Source: Oceanipulchritudo coccoides (GTDB lineage: Bacteria > Verrucomicrobiota > Verrucomicrobiia > Opitutales > Oceanipulchritudinaceae). Taken from it: 64,000 nt of DNA. The translations under genes were made by a program, and so were the position numbers. Location of the stretch: positions 971,444-1,035,443 of the forward strand of contig NZ_JAAGNX010000002.1 of the NCBI RefSeq assembly GCF_010500615.1, read 5' to 3'. The notes under the pieces were generated by a model. The model was given only the letters and a program-made list of their open reading frames with translations, searched no databases and was not told where the DNA came from. Position 1 is the first letter of the stretch; every line of letters begins with the position of its first letter. Shown piece after piece: positions 43,711-52,496 of this stretch.

Positions 43711-46290
43711 CTATGGGGCCGTGGAAGCCTTGACCTTAAGGCGGGCAAAGGCGGAGACTGGATCAGGATCAGCCAGTCGGTAGGTTATGGATTCTGTCCC
43801 GTCGCCGTTGTTGATCCGGCTCCCGAACTGTTGAATCACACTGCCGCCGGATGTCCAATCGCCGAAAGAGGCGGTGGTGGAGACCTGTGGCAGCCAGCTA
43901 ATGCCATCGATGGCGTATCCACTCAAGGCGTCTCCGTTTCCGCCGCCTGATCGGGCATGGAAGGAAAACTGCATGTAGGTCTGTTCCCCGTTCCTCACCA
44001 GTTCCACCTGTGGGAGTTTTGACTTGTCGGTCACAGCGGACTTTGGATCCATTCCGCTGGCAAACTCGAAGAGGTTGGGAATGCCATTGCCATTGGGGTC
44101 CGCGCCAAGGGCGGCCGCGGGAGAATCCGGGCTGCCGAAGTGAAGCACCTGCCAGTCTTCAAGGCTGTTGTGTTGGGTTAATATGAAGTTGCGGTTCAGG
44201 GAGGGGTCGTTCACTCCCGTGGCGACACTGACATCCCTGTAACTGGCCGAACCCCTGGCACTATTTGTCGCGCGGGTGCCGAACGGGACTTCCCTCATCT
44301 GGATGTTTTCAAAGGACAGGTTGCGGAATTCGGGGGCCGGGGAGGTTTGTGTAAAGTACCCTTCGAAACGGATGCCGGTGAACTGGGACTGATCGATGAC
44401 AATGTTGCGAAACCATATATTCTGCACATCGGCGTCCTTGATCACCAGGTCGATGGCGGCGGTTTCCTCGTTAAAGAGGCTGCGTGCACCTGTGCGGATC
44501 AGGGTGTTGTCGTAGATGCGGATCGGCTCACCGGACTCGTTGAACGGGTGACCCTTCTCGCTGCCATTGACCCAAATGAAGACGCTGTTGAGTCGGATAC
44601 CCGCGGCAATGTACTGATCGCTCACTACATTGTGGTGGATCCTGTGTGCGCCGCCACCGAAGATTCCGATGCCTCCGGCACGATAACCGCACTCGATTGT
44701 GTTATACCGGAAGCGCTGATTCTGGGTGGGGCCGAACCCACGCTCCTTGCCGGAGGCCCATGAGGCAAGGGCGTCGTCCCCGGTTGAGCGGAAGTGGCAG
44801 TTTTCCACAACCGTGTTGACGGTGCCCTCCGCCATGTTGATTCCGTCGGCAAAAGTGTTCCGGATGCGGCAATTGCGGACCACCAGGCCGTCGGTGACGC
44901 CAGGCTGGCCGTAGTAATCGGCGATCCACATCCCGGTCTCGGTGTTTTCAATCCAAACATTCTCAATTAATGAACCCGTTCCCCAATTCCCCTTGATCCC
45001 CTTGTAGCCGTTGGAGCGGGTGGTCTGGGAACCTTCGATATAGAGATCCCTCAGAGTCATGTTGTTGCCATCGGCACGGACGCCGCCGGAAGTCTGGCCG
45101 CCGACCCCGGAGAAGAAGAGCTCGGAATGCCACATTCCCGCACCCTGCAGCCCGGTTCCCTCCGGCAGGATCAACTCATATGGGATATTGTAGCGGCCTG
45201 CAGGCAAGTAGACTTGTTTTCCGGCGTTGGCGGCATCGTTCAGGCAGTTCACAAGGGCAAAGTAATCGTTGCTCACGCCGTCTCCCTTGGCGTTCCAAGG
45301 ACTGCTTGTCACATCATAGTAGCCGGAAATGTCTGAAGGGATAAACTCCGTGGTGCTTTCCAGCTCAACCACATCAATCCAGATAAGCTCGTCGCCCGAC
45401 TCCCGGGAAAGTCGAAGCGTGTCGCCCGCCTGCACGGGGGCGTCAAGCAGAACGCGCGCCTCGGCAAAGCGCTTGGCGGGGAGGCGCCCGGGGGCGTCAT
45501 TGTCATGCTCGGTGCCACCATCGAAGTAAACCCACGCCTGATTGCTTGTCACCGGGACCTTTATGACCCGGTCGGATCCGCCGCCCTGGGGTCGAAGAGT
45601 CAGTGTAATGGTTCCTTCACTACCATCCTGCACGCTGTAGCGGATAGAGAGGGCATTCGCCGTTTCCTTGACCGTCCATTCGACCCGTGTGCCGAAGCCG
45701 TTGAGCACGATGCAGGCGTTTTTCTGGGCTTCCGCTGCAGGGGAAAAGCGTTCAAAACCGGCATTGTAAGAGGTGTTGTCCACGTGCGCTGGCTCGGTCA
45801 ACGTGTTGTAGTTCTCCTCATCGTAGCTTATCCAGGGCAGCATGGCTCCGCGCGGCAGGGCATCCAGATCCACAATTTGCGCCTGCTCGGGTAACTGCGA
45901 GGCTGTGCGAAGCAGGAAATGCGGGGGAGCCGGCTCGAAGATCCAGCGCTGGGCGGGGTCTGTTGACTTTAGCGGCCCAGTTTGCCCGTCCGCCTGCAAG
46001 GCTTCACCGGTCAGGCGGTTGCGGATCCAGTATGAGCCGCTCGCTAGGGCCGGTTCCAGGTACCAATGGGAGCGAAGGTCTCGGGCATCGCCACCGTCAA
46101 CGGCATAATTAAGATGTCCCTCCTGATCTGCGTAAATGAATGCAGAATCCACAACTCGTTGAATTCTTAGGTATTCAAGATCGTGTACGCCGAGATAATA
46201 GCTGACAGAATCCGCCAACGCCGATGGAAGAGCCCGGCAAAGGACCAGGGCCAGGACTACCAGAACCTTGGTCTTGATATTCAACGGCAT
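43711..46290 (-). CDS. secreted GH87 alpha-1,3-glucanase (mycodextranase/mutanase family), copy 2
   Basis: 859 residues. Signal peptide; ricin-like beta-trefoil region (about 30-140, YWIRNRLTGEALQADG); CBM35-like segment (about 160-310, ALSIRYSVQDGSEGTITLTL and LIWIDVVELE); right-handed beta-helix (about 325-690). The helix begins with the GH87-type LPAGRYNIP and LQGAGMWHSELFF, and carries TFADGINMAEGTVNTVVENC plus STGDDALASWAS. Asp482, Asp505 and Asp506 have the spacing expected for the GH87 catalytic aspartates. FGGGAHRIHHNVVSDQY and NTLIRTGARSLF continue the coils. The C-terminal ~170 residues (GADPNGNGIPNLFEFASGMD) are a common verrucomicrobial module. Last gene of the 51094-43711 operon, 13 bp after its paralogue. 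Confidence 0.9.
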   Translation of the reverse strand: MPLNIKTKVLVVLALVLCRALPSALADSVSYYLGVHDLEYLRIQRVVDSAFIYADQEGHLNYAVDGGDARDLRSHWYLEPALASGSYWIRNRLTGEALQADGQTGPLKSTDPAQRWIFEPAPPHFLLRTASQLPEQAQIVDLDALPRGAMLPWISYDEENYNTLTEPAHVDNTSYNAGFERFSPAAEAQKNACIVLNGFGTRVEWTVKETANALSIRYSVQDGSEGTITLTLRPQGGGSDRVIKVPVTSNQAWVYFDGGTEHDNDAPGRLPAKRFAEARVLLDAPVQAGDTLRLSRESGDELIWIDVVELESTTEFIPSDISGYYDVTSSPWNAKGDGVSNDYFALVNCLNDAANAGKQVYLPAGRYNIPYELILPEGTGLQGAGMWHSELFFSGVGGQTSGGVRADGNNMTLRDLYIEGSQTTRSNGYKGIKGNWGTGSLIENVWIENTETGMWIADYYGQPGVTDGLVVRNCRIRNTFADGINMAEGTVNTVVENCHFRSTGDDALASWASGKERGFGPTQNQRFRYNTIECGYRAGGIGIFGGGAHRIHHNVVSDQYIAAGIRLNSVFIWVNGSEKGHPFNESGEPIRIYDNTLIRTGARSLFNEETAAIDLVIKDADVQNIWFRNIVIDQSQFTGIRFEGYFTQTSPAPEFRNLSFENIQMREVPFGTRATNSARGSASYRDVSVATGVNDPSLNRNFILTQHNSLEDWQVLHFGSPDSPAAALGADPNGNGIPNLFEFASGMDPKSAVTDKSKLPQVELVRNGEQTYMQFSFHARSGGGNGDALSGYAIDGISWLPQVSTTASFGDWTSGGSVIQQFGSRINNGDGTESITYRLADPDPVSAFARLKVKASTAP

Positions 46291-46303
46291 TGGTTTTGCA
46301 CTA

Positions 46304-49300
46304 TCACGGATTCTCGGTAATCTTCAAGGCATTCAGGTAACCATTCCCACCACTTGCGCCAAGAACCTCAACATAGAGGATGTTGCCGGTCTGTGGGGAC
46401 AACCCGGAAAGGGTGACTACAGTATCCTGATTGTGTGATGCCCCGGCGCCAACCAGAAGGCTGGTCGAAGCCACTGCGGTTGTCAGGCTGGAATCGGTAT
46501 AGATGGTAAATACTGTGGAATCATTTCCAGCTGAGTTAAACTTGTGAGAACCGAAGAATGTGAGGTCGTAGGTTTTGGCCGGATTCAAACCCTGAATCTG
46601 GAATACCGGGGAAACATAATAATCGTAAACAGCCTCATCCACGCCCAGCTCCCCAAGAGAGCTTGCCACGTATACACAGGCCGCCGGGTCCTGGGTGACC
46701 CCTGACGGGCCATTATAATAATCTGTTCCCGTGGCAGTGGAGAAGCCAAGATCGATACTGCTGGGATCTCCATTCAGGTCGACCAGGTTGGTATAAAACG
46801 AACCCGACCAGACGCTGGTCCAGTGATTTCCGTTCAGGTCAGGGCTGGAAACAGAAGCTCCCCTGAAACTGGAATCATTTCCGAAATCGATCAGGAGGGT
46901 GACAGATTCAGGAGGTGGCGGCGGGGGATTTGTTCCCAGCAGATCAACCTTCAGACGGGCGAATTTGGACCCCCCTGAAAGGGGGCTGACGGAGCGGATA
47001 GTGACGGATTCCGTTCCGTCACCATTCCACCGGGCCTTCCCGATTTGCTGGAAAGCCGCAGAGCCTGACTGCCAGCTGCCTTCTTCAAGAGTCGAAGAAA
47101 GTTCCGGTGTATAAATGATCCCATCAACATGGTATCCATTGATAGCGTTGCCAAGACCTTCGCCAACCCGCCGGCGATAGTCCATTTGAAGGTAGGATTG
47201 TCCACCAGACTGATAAATTGATGATGCTGGCGACAGGCCGGCAAGTGGACCGCCTGTCACTGGGTCGTTTAGGAATGCGAATTCCTGGAGGTTGACCAGT
47301 CCATTCAGGTTGGGATCCAAGGCAAGGTCCGCATTTGGCGCGGTTGGGCTTCCAAACCATATTGTCTGCCATGCCTCAGTCGCTGTTGTGTAATTGATGG
47401 AGAAAGCCCCCACCAGGCTAAACTCGGTTGCGGGAAGAAGTGCTGACACGTTCAGGTAATCGACCGTTCCGTTGGCCAGTCCCGAAGCCACTGTGCCAAC
47501 GGGAACATTGTCCATGATGATGTTTTCCAGAACGATATTGGAATAGACCGGATTGGATGCATAGGTCGAGAATTGTCCATTGAATCGGATTCCGCTGAAG
47601 AGTGAACCGTCAATTGTGATATTCCTGAATTCGACATTTATCATGTCGTCGTCCTCGGTAACCATGTCAATTGCAGCAATTTCACCACCGAAGAGTCCAC
47701 GAGCGCCTGTACGAATGAGGGTGTTGTCGTAGATCCTGATTGGGTCGCCGGTTGAGTTAAACGGGTAACCCTTTTGGATGCCGTCGACCCAAATGAAGAT
47801 TGTGTTCAGGCGGATTCCAGCACCAGTGTATTGGTCGCTCACTACATTGTGGTGAACCTTGTGGGCACCACCCCCGAAGAGCCCGATGCCTCCTGCCCTG
47901 TAGATGCACTCAATCGTGTTGTACCGAAACTGCTGGTTTGTTGTCGGGCCGGCTCCGTTGGTTTGCCCGGCCGCCCATGAGGCGAGGGCGTCGTCCCCGT
48001 TGCTACGGAAATGACAGTTTTCCACGATGCTATTGATTGTCCCGCTCGACATGTTGATACCATCGGCATAGATGTTGCGGAAGCGGGAATTCCGGACAAT
48101 GAGTCCGTCGGTGACCAGAATGGGCGCGTTGAAGTCTGCAGTCCACACCCCAGTGGCAGTGTTTTCCACCCAGACGTTCTCAATCAGTGATCCTGTTCCC
48201 CATGAGCCCTGAATACCCTTGTAACCACCGTCGCGGGTTGTTTGCGGACCTGTGATGTAGACATCGCTCAAGGTACGGTTATCGCCCATTGCGTAGACAC
48301 CTCCGTTTCCGTCGCCCGGGGTGGTGCTGGTGAAAACAAGATCGGTGTACCACATTCCTGCACCCTGAAGGTGTGCCCCGGATGGAAGTTCGAGTCGATC
48401 GGACAGGTTGTAGCGCCCAGCGGGGACATAGACCTTCTTGCCCGCGGCATCAGCCGCCGTCAGGCAATTCAGGAAATTGTAGTAGTCATCTCCACTGTCA
48501 TTGGGAACGGCGCCGAAACTGGTCACATAATAGTAGTCACCCGGGTTTGCCGGAATGAACTCATTGGCGGTTTCCAGTTCGACAACGTCAATCCAGATCA
48601 ACTCATCTCCCGTTTCGCGGGAGATCGTCAGTGTGTCGCCCGCATCGACGGGCGTACTGAGAAGGACGCGTGCCTCGGCGAAGCGCTTGGCTGGAATCCG
48701 TCCTGGGGCAGGAGAGTCGTACTCCGTACCGCCATCAAAATAGACCCATGTCTGGGCGGATGTCACAGGAACATTGGTACTGGTGGAGCCGCCGCCACCG
48801 CCCGGCGTGATCGTGAGGGTGATGTTTCCCGCGTCACCGTCCTGGAGACTGTAACGGATGACCGCGGCATTGGCACTCTCCTGAATAACCCACGAGACAC
48901 TCGTCCCTTCGGCATCCAGAACAATGCACGCCAGTTTTTGTGCCTCGGACGCGGCAAGGTCTCGGTTGAAAGCGGCCTCGGAGGCGTAGGAGACACTCTC
49001 GATGTAAGCCGGTGCGACAAGACTCGAATAATTATCCTCATCGTAGCTGAGCCAAGGCAGGGTGGCTCCTCGATCAATAGGTTCCACAATAAATTGCTGG
49101 CTTAACCAGCCTGTAACCAGTCCTGCATAGTCCAGAATGTTATCGGTCTCAATCTCGGTGGAAAGGTATTGATTGGCAATTTCGGCGCTTCGGATTCGGA
49201 AAATCCCGCCGTCCTGCTCGAAGATCCAGCGATAGGCCGGATCACCCGTGTTGAGCGAGCCGAATTGTACCTCCCCGGTTTGGCCGGCCACGTGCATGGC

Positions 49301-49579
49301 CTGGCCGGTTGGCCGGCTCCGTATCCAGTACTCTCCGGCAGTACCGGATTCCTGAAGGTACCAGTGCGTGTCGAGCTCGCGCAAATCCCGGCTTTCCTCC
49401 CAGCGCACAAGACTGGTCGAATTGTCCCCATATAGGTAATTCCCCTTCCAGGCACATTTCATACGCAGGTACTCAGTGTCGAATTCTCCGACAAAATCAC
49501 TGATTCCCGCACCGGTCAAAGAAGCTACGGCAAGGAGAAAAACATTTATGTAAAAAATGTAGCGAGTTTTTTGTGACAT
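46304..49579 (-). CDS. secreted GH87 alpha-1,3-glucanase fused to an IDFG module, copy 1
   Basis: 1091 residues. Same order as its neighbour: signal peptide (NVFLLAVASLTGAG), ricin-like region (about 30-170, YWIRSRPTGQAMHVAG), CBM35-like segment (about 190-340, AAVIRYSLQDGDAGNITLTI), GH87 beta-helix (about 350-710) and the DPNLNGLVNLQEFAF module. The catalytic-type aspartates are Asp506 (IYADGINMSSGTIN) and Asp529-Asp530 (SNGDDALASW). Unlike its paralogue it continues, after a proline linker (GTNPPPPPPESV), into an IDFG module (about 894-1091, LLIDFGNDSSFRGASV). That fusion is the best evidence that IDFG modules act on alpha-glucan. Second gene of the transporter operon. Confidence 0.92.
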   Translation of the reverse strand: MSQKTRYIFYINVFLLAVASLTGAGISDFVGEFDTEYLRMKCAWKGNYLYGDNSTSLVRWEESRDLRELDTHWYLQESGTAGEYWIRSRPTGQAMHVAGQTGEVQFGSLNTGDPAYRWIFEQDGGIFRIRSAEIANQYLSTEIETDNILDYAGLVTGWLSQQFIVEPIDRGATLPWLSYDEDNYSSLVAPAYIESVSYASEAAFNRDLAASEAQKLACIVLDAEGTSVSWVIQESANAAVIRYSLQDGDAGNITLTITPGGGGGSTSTNVPVTSAQTWVYFDGGTEYDSPAPGRIPAKRFAEARVLLSTPVDAGDTLTISRETGDELIWIDVVELETANEFIPANPGDYYYVTSFGAVPNDSGDDYYNFLNCLTAADAAGKKVYVPAGRYNLSDRLELPSGAHLQGAGMWYTDLVFTSTTPGDGNGGVYAMGDNRTLSDVYITGPQTTRDGGYKGIQGSWGTGSLIENVWVENTATGVWTADFNAPILVTDGLIVRNSRFRNIYADGINMSSGTINSIVENCHFRSNGDDALASWAAGQTNGAGPTTNQQFRYNTIECIYRAGGIGLFGGGAHKVHHNVVSDQYTGAGIRLNTIFIWVDGIQKGYPFNSTGDPIRIYDNTLIRTGARGLFGGEIAAIDMVTEDDDMINVEFRNITIDGSLFSGIRFNGQFSTYASNPVYSNIVLENIIMDNVPVGTVASGLANGTVDYLNVSALLPATEFSLVGAFSINYTTATEAWQTIWFGSPTAPNADLALDPNLNGLVNLQEFAFLNDPVTGGPLAGLSPASSIYQSGGQSYLQMDYRRRVGEGLGNAINGYHVDGIIYTPELSSTLEEGSWQSGSAAFQQIGKARWNGDGTESVTIRSVSPLSGGSKFARLKVDLLGTNPPPPPPESVTLLIDFGNDSSFRGASVSSPDLNGNHWTSVWSGSFYTNLVDLNGDPSSIDLGFSTATGTDYYNGPSGVTQDPAACVYVASSLGELGVDEAVYDYYVSPVFQIQGLNPAKTYDLTFFGSHKFNSAGNDSTVFTIYTDSSLTTAVASTSLLVGAGASHNQDTVVTLSGLSPQTGNILYVEVLGASGGNGYLNALKITENP

Positions 49580-49627
49580 GATTAAAAAATGATTTCGTAT
49601 GATCCGAATGATCCTTGGTTAAGGAAA

Positions 49628-51094
49628 TCAGGCTTGGGCGCCTTCCTCGTGTAACATGGCAACCTTGCCCCGCTTTGCTTCGAGTTCCGCCTTGATCTGA
49701 TAGGAAAGTTCCTCCGTGAGAGGGAATTTCCAGGTAAAGTAGATGGCCGCACTGATGAAAAGGGCCGGGAAGACAATGTCACAGATCCGCATGGCAAAAT
49801 AGACGCCGTCCGCCTGCGAGGCACCTAGATCCTCATTGAATCCGGTCGCGTTGAGGAGGAGGCCTGATGTGGCGAGGGAAGCGGAGAGGCCAAGCTTGAC
49901 GATCCACCAGAAGACCGCGCTGTAGGTGCCTTCACGCCGTTCCCCTGTGTGAAGCTCATCCTCATCACAAACATCTGCCATCATGGAACCCATCAAGACC
50001 CACAGGGCGGAGAATCCTATACCGATAAAGGGACCAGGTATGAGATTCACGTAAGGCATGGATGGTTGGTAGCACCACCACTTGATCAGGGTCCCAAACA
50101 GCGCCAGACCGGCACAAACTATGAAGGCCTTACGCTTGCCAAGGTGTGTTCCCATGAACGTGACCAAGGGGATAAAGACAACTCCGAGAAAGGCAGCCAG
50201 CGATCCGGACCAGCCCAGCAGGACGGATGCCGCTGCATTGTCGCCTCCGTATACATAATAGATGACGAGGAAGGAGCTGAAGTTCTGGATAAGGATAAGT
50301 CCCGGAAAGAAGGAAAATGTCGCAAAACAAAGCATCCGGAAATTACGGTTTTTCAAGGTTGTCTTTAGTCCGGCAAAGAATTGCAGCTTCTCTTTTCCGT
50401 CGTGCGTGCGTGCATCAGGATCCTTTTTAAGAAAGCGGTGCTTTGTCGGGTCCTTCAACAGGGTGATGGGTACCATGGCCAGGGCAATGACCATCACACC
50501 AAGCCCCAATGCCAGCACTCGTGCCCCCTGTACCCCGTCTTCAAAGATGTCCCATTGCGTGATCGCGAACAACCAGGCCATTGGGATGGCGGCCAAGCTG
50601 CCAATGAAGTTCATCGTCCCCATGAGGCGCGTCCGTTCATGGTAGTCCGGTGTCAACTCGTATCCCATCGCGACAAACGGCGTCGCATACACCGTGTAGG
50701 CCAGATAGAATATCAGGGACATCCCCAGGAAAAACCAGAAGTAGGCCATCTCGCTCCAACCTTGCGGCAGTTGCCACATCAGCATCAGACAGATCCCGAC
50801 CGAGACCGAGCCAAGTAGAAGAAAGGGTTTGCGCCGGCCCCAGCGTGACCGCCAGTTGTCCGACATGTACCCGACCACCGGGTCCGTGAAGGCATCCCAC
50901 AGCCGCGGAAGCCCAAGGGCCAACCCAACCAGAAAGGCGTCCACCTTTAATTCCACTGTCAGGACGAAAGGCGCAAGATTCACGATCGCCAGCGCCAGAA
51001 TGATGTTCGAGATCTGCCCGGTCCCATAAAATATCTTCTGCGGCAGGGGGATGCGGTCCTCCGGGGAGGTCTGATGGTGGGGGTTGGTTTTCAT
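49628..51094 (-). CDS. GPH-family sugar:cation symporter (MFS)
   Basis: A 488-residue inner-membrane transporter with about 12 helices. Family marks of the glycoside-pentoside-hexuronide group (MelB-like) are LPRLWDAFTDPVVGYMSDNW followed by RSRWGRRKPFLLLG. The aspartates in DAFTDP correspond to cation ligands in MelB. ADVCDEDELHTGERREGTYS is the typical cytoplasmic loop after helix 10. First gene of the operon with the two GH87 genes, so it should import the disaccharides they release for the cytoplasmic GH65 enzymes. Divergent from the regulator and controlled by the same operator region. Confidence 0.93.
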   Translation of the reverse strand: MKTNPHHQTSPEDRIPLPQKIFYGTGQISNIILALAIVNLAPFVLTVELKVDAFLVGLALGLPRLWDAFTDPVVGYMSDNWRSRWGRRKPFLLLGSVSVGICLMLMWQLPQGWSEMAYFWFFLGMSLIFYLAYTVYATPFVAMGYELTPDYHERTRLMGTMNFIGSLAAIPMAWLFAITQWDIFEDGVQGARVLALGLGVMVIALAMVPITLLKDPTKHRFLKKDPDARTHDGKEKLQFFAGLKTTLKNRNFRMLCFATFSFFPGLILIQNFSSFLVIYYVYGGDNAAASVLLGWSGSLAAFLGVVFIPLVTFMGTHLGKRKAFIVCAGLALFGTLIKWWCYQPSMPYVNLIPGPFIGIGFSALWVLMGSMMADVCDEDELHTGERREGTYSAVFWWIVKLGLSASLATSGLLLNATGFNEDLGASQADGVYFAMRICDIVFPALFISAAIYFTWKFPLTEELSYQIKAELEAKRGKVAMLHEEGAQA

Positions 51095-51122
51095 TTAGAG
51101 GGGGTAGCTGTTTTGGGTAACT

Positions 51123-51150
51123 GTTTTAAGAGTGTTTTCATGCCTTGCAA
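51123..51150 (-). promoter_or_regulatory. possible promoter of the transporter-GH87 operon
   Basis: Reading on the minus strand, TTGCAA (51150-51145), a 16-base spacer and TAAAAC (51128-51123) form a weak sigma-70-like pair. The operator at 51170-51181 would be centred about 59 bp upstream of the start site. Confidence 0.38.
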
Positions 51151-51169
51151 TCTTGCCATCGACCTGATT

Positions 51170-51181
51170 GTTTACGTAAAC
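51170..51181. promoter_or_regulatory. LacI-type operator between transporter and regulator
   Basis: GTTTACGTAAAC, a perfect 12-bp palindrome and the most symmetrical of the eight sites. It is 36 bp before the regulator's start codon, so autoregulation is likely, and 75 bp before the transporter start. Confidence 0.9.
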
Positions 51182-51217
51182 TTTAGACGCTTTTCTGAAT
51201 CCCTTTCCTTACGCCCC

Positions 51218-52309
51218 ATGCCAAAACGTATCAGCCTGCAACAGATCGCCGATAAAGTCGGTGTATCGAAGATGACCGTGTCGCTTGCCCTTCGCGAGCA
51301 TCCAAGGATTCCACGTGCGACGCAGGAACGGGTAAAGAAAGTTGCGGGGGAGCTGGGCTACAAGCCGAACCCGGAAGTGGCACAACTGATGAGCGCGATC
51401 CGCAAGGACACCTCGGATGACCAGGGCTTGCCGTTGGCTTACGTGACGACCGGGGAGAATCGGAGTTTCTGGCGCAATTCACCGACTGAACTGGCGTATT
51501 GGGACGGGGCCTCAGCCCGGGCTAAGACCTACGGCTATTACCTCGAGGAGCACTGGATGGACGAACCGCGGATGACGGAGCGGCGGCTGAGTGACATTTT
51601 GTGGAACCGTGGAGTAAAGGGAATCATTGTGCCTCCGATGGTGCGGACATTAACGGGTAAGATCAGGCATGTGAAGCTCGCCTTCAACTGGCAGAAGTTT
51701 GCCGCAGTGACGATTGGGGACATGCTTACCTCGCCCGAATTGAACAGGGTGATCCACGACCACTACGCATCCATTCTAACCGCGATGGACAAGTTGATCG
51801 AGCTGGGTTACCGACGCATCGGCCTGTGCCTGACCGAGCACATGGACTTGACGGTTAATCAACGCTGGCAGGCCGGTTACCGGGTCTACCGGGCCAACCA
51901 TCCAATTGAGCGGATTGAGCCCCTTATCGTTCGCGACCTCTCGGCCTCTGCCATTCAGGAATGGATCGATAACAATCAGCTCGATGCGATCATCGGCGCG
52001 GAATTGCGCATGCCGCGGTTCTTTCAAGAGATGGGATTGCAGATGGGCAAGGATCTCGCCTATGCGGATCTTGATCTGGATATTGATAATCCCAGTCACC
52101 GCCATATCAGCGGGATTGTACAGAATTCCGGCATGCTCGGCATGGCCGCCGTCGACCTTGTGGTTTCCAGCCTCAACCGCAACCAGCTCGGCGCACCCGA
52201 GGTCCCCTTCGTCATGCAGGTCGAGGGAACCTGGAAGCTGGGCCCCTCGACCCCAAAAAGAAAAAAACCGAACACGCGGCGTAAACCTGCCAGTAGGTCA
52301 AAAAAGTAG
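51218..52309 (+). CDS. LacI-family transcriptional regulator of the glucan locus
   Basis: A 363-residue regulator starting at the ATG at 51218; the open frame reaches back past the operator, which argues against earlier starts. The HTH is MPKRISLQQIADKVGVSK followed by MTVSLALREHPRIP, with the hinge helix in LGYKPNPEVAQLMSAIR. The effector domain shows AYVTTGENRSFW, then GVKGIIVPPM, GYRRIGLCLT and LDAIIGAEL, and ends with a basic tail (PKRKKPNTRRKPASRSKK). It is the only regulator in the locus and lies beside the perfect palindrome GTTTACGTAAAC. The effector is presumably a glucan-derived sugar. Whether it represses or activates is open (see findings). Confidence 0.94.
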   Translation: MPKRISLQQIADKVGVSKMTVSLALREHPRIPRATQERVKKVAGELGYKPNPEVAQLMSAIRKDTSDDQGLPLAYVTTGENRSFWRNSPTELAYWDGASARAKTYGYYLEEHWMDEPRMTERRLSDILWNRGVKGIIVPPMVRTLTGKIRHVKLAFNWQKFAAVTIGDMLTSPELNRVIHDHYASILTAMDKLIELGYRRIGLCLTEHMDLTVNQRWQAGYRVYRANHPIERIEPLIVRDLSASAIQEWIDNNQLDAIIGAELRMPRFFQEMGLQMGKDLAYADLDLDIDNPSHRHISGIVQNSGMLGMAAVDLVVSSLNRNQLGAPEVPFVMQVEGTWKLGPSTPKRKKPNTRRKPASRSKK

Positions 52310-52386
52310 CTTTGTCATAAAGATAGAGGGTTCCTTCTGAGTTTTTAGATAACCTGAATGCTTGAAATCGCAATCCAGCATGTGCG

Positions 52387-52398
52387 ATTTACGTAAAC
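52387..52398. promoter_or_regulatory. LacI-type operator upstream of 52497
   Basis: ATTTACGTAAAC, about 105 bp before the start of the triple-module protein. A TATAGG (52445-52450) could be the -10 box, which would again put the site about 64 bp upstream of transcription start. Confidence 0.87.
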
Positions 52399-52496
52399 TC
52401 AGGGCGCGCTTCAACTCGGGCGGAATTTCCTGAAAAGTTTCGGGTATAGGTCGAGAGCGGCCTGCTAAACCTCAATCTTCTCAGAATCTAAATCCT

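Noticed and set aside
43711..49579. Assignment of the beta-helix proteins to pectate lyases or polygalacturonases
   Set aside because: Those families share the fold, but the ADGIN...GDDALA aspartate spacing, the GAGMW motif and the CBM35-like region before the helix fit GH87 better.
50046..50057. ATTCACGTAAGG, similar to the locus operator
   Set aside because: It is inside the transporter coding region and breaks the palindrome at two or more positions.
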